19,058 nt of DNA from contig CAZANP010000033.1 in the NCBI GenBank assembly GCA_964486555.1, forward strand, positions 1 through 19,058, in the 5' to 3' direction. This document shows, one piece after another, positions 15,158-19,058 of this stretch (positions are counted from its first letter, which is position 1; every line of letters begins with the position of its first letter). The notes beneath the pieces were generated by a model. The model had not been told where the DNA came from, made no database searches, and saw only the letters and a program-made list of their open reading frames with translations. The translations under genes were made by a program, and so were the position numbers. This DNA comes from 4484-232 sp964486555 (GTDB taxonomy: Bacteria > Thermotogota > Thermotogae > Thermotogales > Thermotogaceae).

Positions 15158-17092
15158 TCACGTACCTTTAACCATGTTCATTATCTCCTTCAGATTCACA
15201 TTTTTCTTCTTAGCTTCCTCTTCAACCATCTTTAGGAATTCTTCCTCACTTATCGTTTTCACTTTGTACTTTTTCGCCTTCTCATACTTGGAGCCAGGAT
15301 TTTCACCAACAATCAAGTAATCTGTTTTTCTCGATACACTCTCACTCACTCTTCCTCCCAATATCTCGATGAATTCTTTTACCTGCTCCCTCGAAAAATT
15401 CTTCAAAGAACCGGTTACAACGAAGCTTAGACCTTTTAAAACGTCGAACCTTTTTTCTTTTGATTTCATGTTCACTCCCGCTTTTTTCAATTTTTCGATT
15501 ATTTCCTTGGATTTTGGATTTCTGAAGTATTCCACTATACTTCTTGCTACCTCTTCCCCAATTCCTTCTATCTTTTTCAAACGCTCGATGGTTGCGTTGG
15601 ATAGCTCCTCAAGAGAATCGAAATTCTCCGCAAGGATCTTAGCTGTTTTTGTTCCAACCATCGGTATACCGAGTCCCGTTATCAATTTATGAAGAGGCCT
15701 TTTCTTCGCTTCTTCTATTTCAGAGAGGAGTTTCGCTATCATTCTCTGACCGATCCCCGATCCAAGTTGAGCAAGATCGAAGGGGGTCAAGTAGAAAAGA
15801 TCTGCTATGTCCTTAACCAAACCCGCATCGACGAGCCTCTCTATCAACTTCTCCCCAAAGCCTTCTATATCCATGGCATCTCTCGACACGAAGGTTTCAA
15901 GGGCCCTTTTGAGTTTAGCAGGGCAATGTGGATTCAAACATCTCAATGCAACTTCTTCTGGCCTCAATTTCCCGACTTTTCCTCCACAAACAGGGCATTT
16001 ATCTGGNNNNNNNNNNNNNNNNNNNNNNNNNNNNNNNNNNNNNNNNNNNNNNNNNNNNNNNNNNNNNNNNNNNNNNNNNNNNNNNNNNNNNNNNNNNNNN
16101 NNNNNNTGAATCGTCACGTCCAGTATCTTCGTTCTAGCTTGTTCAGCGGGGAATTTAAAGGCGATCGCCCATCTGGGGGCTTTGGCGGTCGCTCCTAAAA
16201 CTCTCTGATATTCGAAATTGTTGACTTTAACAACGATTCCATCGACCCAATAGTCCAGTTCTTTCCTTCTCTCTATCCATTCTCTCCAGTAATCGATCAC
16301 TTCGTCTATATTCTTACACAACCTGGAATGAGGGTTCACCTTGAAACCTGTCTCTTTGAGAAATTGAAGGGCTTCCCACTGACTCTTCACCCCGTACTTT
16401 TCAGGGTTTATGAGGTAATACATGAAGGAATCCAATCTTCTTGAAGCCACCACTTTGGTATCGAGTTGTCTTAAAGTACCGGCTGCTGCATTCCTGGGGT
16501 TTGCAAATAGGGGTAATCCTTCTTCTTGCCTCTCTTCGTTTATTCTTTTGAACTCTTCAACAGGCATGTAGATTTCTCCTCTCACCTCGAGTGTTAAAGG
16601 CTTTCTGAGCCGTAGAGGAACACTCCTCACGGTTTTCACGTTCTCTGTTATGTCTTCCCCTTCAACTCCATCACCTCTGGTAGCTCCAAGAACTAACCTT
16701 CCATTTTCGTATCTCAGGGCTATGGACACGCCATCTATCTTGAGTTCAACAACGTACTCAACATCCGAGACCATCAAGGTTTTTTTGACCCTTTTATCAA
16801 ATTCTCTGATGTCCTCTTCGTTGTACGTGTTATCTAAACTGTACATAGGTTGAGAGTGTCTGACCGTTTTGAAACCCTCTAGAACCTTCCCTCCAACTCT
16901 TTGAGTTGGGGAATCTGGTGTTACAAGCTCTGGATACTTCTTCTCAAGCTCTATCAGCCTTTTCATTAATTTGTCATATTCCTCGTCCGTTATGACGGGA
17001 TCGTTGAGAACGTAATACCTGTAATTGTGGTATTCTATCTCCTCTCTCAATTTCTCTACCTCTTCTATGACACTCTTCGGAATATTCCTCAT
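15158..17092 (-). CDS. ligA: NAD+-dependent DNA ligase LigA (internal assembly gap)
   Basis: LigA seals nicks in DNA during replication and repair using NAD+. From ATG 17092 the domains run in the normal order: Ia (IEYHNYRYYVLNDPVITDEEYD), adenylation domain with the nucleophile Lys118 in ELKIDG, ATRGDGVEGEDIT, GEIYMP, FANPRNAAAGTLRQLD, VDGIVVKVN and AFKFPAEQA. A 100-N gap follows that removes most of the OB fold. Then come a four-cysteine zinc finger (CPVC...RCLNPHC), helix-hairpin-helix repeats (IEGFGEK, LGIPMVG, IEGIGEEVA) and a C-terminal BRCT domain (LSFVVTGSLKNFSREQ). The frame is the same on both sides of the gap. I prefer ATG 17092, since homology starts there and GGGGGTTGGGAG lies just upstream; GTG 17131 lies inside the preceding gene. 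The gene follows the HD-GYP sensor by 16 bases. Confidence 0.96.
   Translation of the reverse strand: MRNIPKSVIEEVEKLREEIEYHNYRYYVLNDPVITDEEYDKLMKRLIELEKKYPELVTPDSPTQRVGGKVLEGFKTVRHSQPMYSLDNTYNEEDIREFDKRVKKTLMVSDVEYVVELKIDGVSIALRYENGRLVLGATRGDGVEGEDITENVKTVRSVPLRLRKPLTLEVRGEIYMPVEEFKRINEERQEEGLPLFANPRNAAAGTLRQLDTKVVASRRLDSFMYYLINPEKYGVKSQWEALQFLKETGFKVNPHSRLCKNIDEVIDYWREWIERRKELDYWVDGIVVKVNNFEYQRVLGATAKAPRWAIAFKFPAEQARTKILDVTIXXXXXXXXXXXXXXXXXXXXXXXXXXXXXXXXXXPDKCPVCGGKVGKLRPEEVALRCLNPHCPAKLKRALETFVSRDAMDIEGFGEKLIERLVDAGLVKDIADLFYLTPFDLAQLGSGIGQRMIAKLLSEIEEAKKRPLHKLITGLGIPMVGTKTAKILAENFDSLEELSNATIERLKKIEGIGEEVARSIVEYFRNPKSKEIIEKLKKAGVNMKSKEKRFDVLKGLSFVVTGSLKNFSREQVKEFIEILGGRVSESVSRKTDYLIVGENPGSKYEKAKKYKVKTISEEEFLKMVEEEAKKKNVNLKEIMNMVKGT
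16007..16106. other. Assembly gap (100 N) inside ligA
   Basis: Exactly 100 N replace the OB-fold region between the adenylation domain (ending KILDVTI) and the zinc finger (starting PDKCPVCG). In E. coli LigA about 74 residues lie in this stretch, whereas the placeholder allows only 34. The true gap is therefore probably near 220 bases, and its length should equal 1 modulo 3 because both sides read in the same frame. Confidence 0.97.
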
Positions 17093-17108
17093 ACTCCCAA
17101 CCCCCATT

Positions 17109-19058
17109 TCATCCCAGTATCCTCTCTTCACTCATCACTACGGGCAAAACTTCATTTACGAATATCTTAACAAGTCTTGGATCGAATTGCTTCCCCGCGT
17201 TCTTCAAAAGCTCTCTCTTTACCTCCTCAAGGCTCAAAGCTTTTCTGTAAGGTCTTTCACTCATCATAGCATCAAAAGCATCGACAATCGCCAATATCCT
17301 TGCTCCCAGTGGTATCTCCTCACCTTTCAGACCATCTGGATATCCGTTTCCGTCCCATCTTTCATGATGGGATCTTATTATAGGTTTCAAACTCTCCAGA
17401 AATTCGAGACCTGAAAGGGCAAGCTCGCTAAGCACGGGATGGTTCTTTATAATCTCGTATTCCTCATCGTCCAGCTTACCGGGTTTGTTCAATACTGATT
17501 CGGGTATTCCGATCTTACCGATATCATGTAAGATACCTGCCCAAAAGATTCTATCTACTTCTTCCTGGGAGAAACCTAAAATCTTCGCGAATCGAGTGGA
17601 TATCATAGCAACACGTTCCGAATGACCCTTGGTGTAGGGGTCTCTCATCTCAAGAAGATTTATCATGGCCCTTATGGCAGCTATCCTGTACTTTTGCTCT
17701 CTTTCTTGATACCTTTTAACACTCACAAAGGCCGACGCAAGTTTCCCTATGCTTCTCATTATCTCGAGAGATTGGTCAGGTATCTCAACATCCTTCGTTG
17801 CATCGAGGAATATACTCCCCACTATCGTGTTGTCAACTTTTATACCAACCGCAATCGACCTTACTATGTCTAAAGAACCTATCTCCTCATAGAATCTAGC
17901 GATGTCCTTTGGTAAAAATTGTCTATCGTACTCTCCAATCTTCTCTATGATTTTAGGCTCTTCATCTGCGTAATAAAGGTATATGGGATCGATTCTGAAA
18001 CCTTTCAGCTTTTCTTTGTAACCTCTCACGGCAACGTACTCCCACATGTTCTCTCTAGACAGAATGACGCTCCCTCTGTCACACTCCGGTATCAGCTTCA
18101 GAGATATATCCAAAAGTTCTTCCATGAATTCATCGACATTTACGGAAGGTGATATGCTTGAGTAGAGATTTATGAGGAGCTGAAACTTTTTCGTTTGATC
18201 TTCAAGAGATTTCCTAGTGTTCTCCAGTTTTTCATTCAACGCTTTCAATTCTTCGGCGTATTCTTCCAGTTTCTCTTTTCCTTTCTTCAGTTTCAAAATC
18301 AGTATGGAGAATATGATAGACAGTACAGCCCCAACTATTACCCCCCCTACTATCATGTAAAACAGCACTCTCTGTATCCTTTGGAAACGATATATCTCCT
18401 CTCCAAACCATTTCATGTATATCTTGTCGAAGATCCCACTTTTTTTCAACTCTCGAAGAGCCTTGTTGAAACGAGTCAAGAGTTCCTTGTTTCCCTTTTT
18501 GACAGCGAACGTGTAAGGAGCAGGGTTTATCCTATCTTCCGTGATTCTCAACTCGTTCTGCCAGCCGTTTTTCATAATGATCCATCTTGCCGTGTTCACA
18601 TCCCCAATCGCCGCTATATCAGCTTCCCCCATCAGAACCAGTTTTATGGCTTCCTCATAGTCATCAACCGGTATGAGATTCTTGAAACCGTTTTTAAGTA
18701 ACCATGAATGAGTGGCCGTTGCCATCTGGACAGCTATCTTTTTGTCTTTCGCTTTCAAGATACTTTTTATTGGAGAATCGATCCTCACAACCCCAACTGT
18801 GTATATCTTGAAGTACTCTTCCCCAAAATCGTATACGATTTTCCTCTCCTCCGTCACCTTCATCCCTTCAAGAACATCCGCTTTTCCTTCTAAAAGGGCT
18901 TTTTGTGCATCCACCCATCTCATGAGGGTTATGTCGAAAGGGACTCCCACTTCATTCGAGATGGCCCTCATTATATCCACGAGAAAACCATCGGGTTGGC
19001 CTTTTTCATTCACGAATTCGTAAGGTGGAAAATTCTCATCCCCGACTACCCTTATAAT
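17109..19058 (-). CDS. Transmembrane sensor: SBP_bac_3 + GAF + HD-GYP (5' end outside window)
   Basis: The frame is open to the window edge; 649 residues are visible and the signal peptide is missing. The internal GTG at 19013 is not the start, because upstream codons read IIRVVGDENFPPYEF, the usual opening of a family 3 solute-binding domain. Order: periplasmic SBP domain (1 to about 222; WVDAQKALLEGKADV, ADIAAIGD, YMKWFGEE), one transmembrane helix (about 231-256), a charged coiled coil (about 257-295), a GAF-like domain (about 300-440) and a C-terminal HD-GYP domain. The HD-GYP signature is complete: KGHSERV, LHDIGKIGIP (His511-Asp512), SHHERWDGNGYPDG (His564-His565, GYP 572-574) and IVDAFDAM. 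HD-GYP domains of this form are metal-dependent cyclic-di-GMP phosphodiesterases. It probably links an external small molecule, perhaps an amino acid, to c-di-GMP breakdown; the ligand is unknown. ligA follows by 16 bases. Confidence 0.93.
   Translation of the reverse strand: MIRVVGDENFPPYEFVNEKGQPDGFLVDIMRAISNEVGVPFDITLMRWVDAQKALLEGKADVLEGMKVTEERKIVYDFGEEYFKIYTVGVVRIDSPIKSILKAKDKKIAVQMATATHSWLLKNGFKNLIPVDDYEEAIKLVLMGEADIAAIGDVNTARWIIMKNGWQNELRITEDRINPAPYTFAVKKGNKELLTRFNKALRELKKSGIFDKIYMKWFGEEIYRFQRIQRVLFYMIVGGVIVGAVLSIIFSILILKLKKGKEKLEEYAEELKALNEKLENTRKSLEDQTKKFQLLINLYSSISPSVNVDEFMEELLDISLKLIPECDRGSVILSRENMWEYVAVRGYKEKLKGFRIDPIYLYYADEEPKIIEKIGEYDRQFLPKDIARFYEEIGSLDIVRSIAVGIKVDNTIVGSIFLDATKDVEIPDQSLEIMRSIGKLASAFVSVKRYQEREQKYRIAAIRAMINLLEMRDPYTKGHSERVAMISTRFAKILGFSQEEVDRIFWAGILHDIGKIGIPESVLNKPGKLDDEEYEIIKNHPVLSELALSGLEFLESLKPIIRSHHERWDGNGYPDGLKGEEIPLGARILAIVDAFDAMMSERPYRKALSLEEVKRELLKNAGKQFDPRLVKIFVNEVLPVVMSEERILG

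Noticed and set aside
17093..17131. Longer ligA from GTG 17131
   Set aside because: The extra 13 residues lie in the preceding gene and have no homology or Shine-Dalgarno site; ATG 17092 has both.
18195..18701. 168-codon plus-strand frame antisense to the sensor gene
   Set aside because: Phe/Gln/Tyr-rich translation of the complement of the coiled coil and SBP domain; the minus-strand frame has full domain support.
1..19058. CRISPR array, tRNA/rRNA genes, insertion sequence, prophage or defence island
   Set aside because: Noncoding gaps are at most about 113 bases. None contains spaced direct repeats, a cloverleaf, or transposase or phage genes, and the apparent repeats are protein-level propeller repeats.

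Overview
This is a gene-dense bacterial window, almost certainly from a thermophile of the order Thermotogales. The SecA, PsuG, MutL and LigA proteins resemble Thermotoga maritima proteins as I remember them: an 870-residue SecA ending in basic residues with no zinc-binding tail, a PsuG whose motifs match the TM protein almost block for block, and a short MutL. Coding strands are purine-rich. Genes abut or overlap, and Shine-Dalgarno sites are strong (GGAGGT, AGGTGA). Two runs of exactly 100 N show that this is draft or metagenome sequence with gaps of unknown size. I name no genus.

Layout. (1) Bases 1-991, plus strand: the last 33 codons of an OsmC-family protein, then psuG. (2) 982-2919, minus strand: a secreted double beta-propeller protein (LVIVD-like repeats, then eight PQQ-like repeats), converging on psuG with a 10-base overlap. 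(3) 2920-3032: a short divergent promoter region with an extended -10 element on each strand. (4) 3033-11068, plus strand: a tightly packed cluster, truA - exported propeller-like protein - tlyA - exported or lipoprotein of unknown function - secA - prfB. Junctions are overlaps or gaps of at most 10 bases, so this looks like one operon joining RNA modification, protein export and translation termination. (5) 11049-12989, minus strand: arcC (carbamate kinase), then a degenerate NtrC-like regulator. (6) 13065-14681, plus strand: mutL, divergent from arcC. (7) 14682-15105, minus strand: a small membrane protein broken by an assembly gap. (8) 15158-19058, minus strand: a membrane sensor with SBP, GAF and HD-GYP domains (its 5' end lies outside the window), followed by ligA, which also contains a gap.

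Most of the content is housekeeping: RNA modification, translation, Sec export, and DNA repair and ligation. I see no tRNA, rRNA, CRISPR array, insertion sequence, prophage or toxin cassette, and no clear intrinsic terminator. The least ordinary items are the degenerate sigma-54-type activator, which lacks both the Walker A motif and the GAFTGA loop and is paired with carbamate kinase; the unusual start region of mutL; the unnamed exported proteins inside the secA operon; and inverted repeats that enclose two of the predicted -10 elements.
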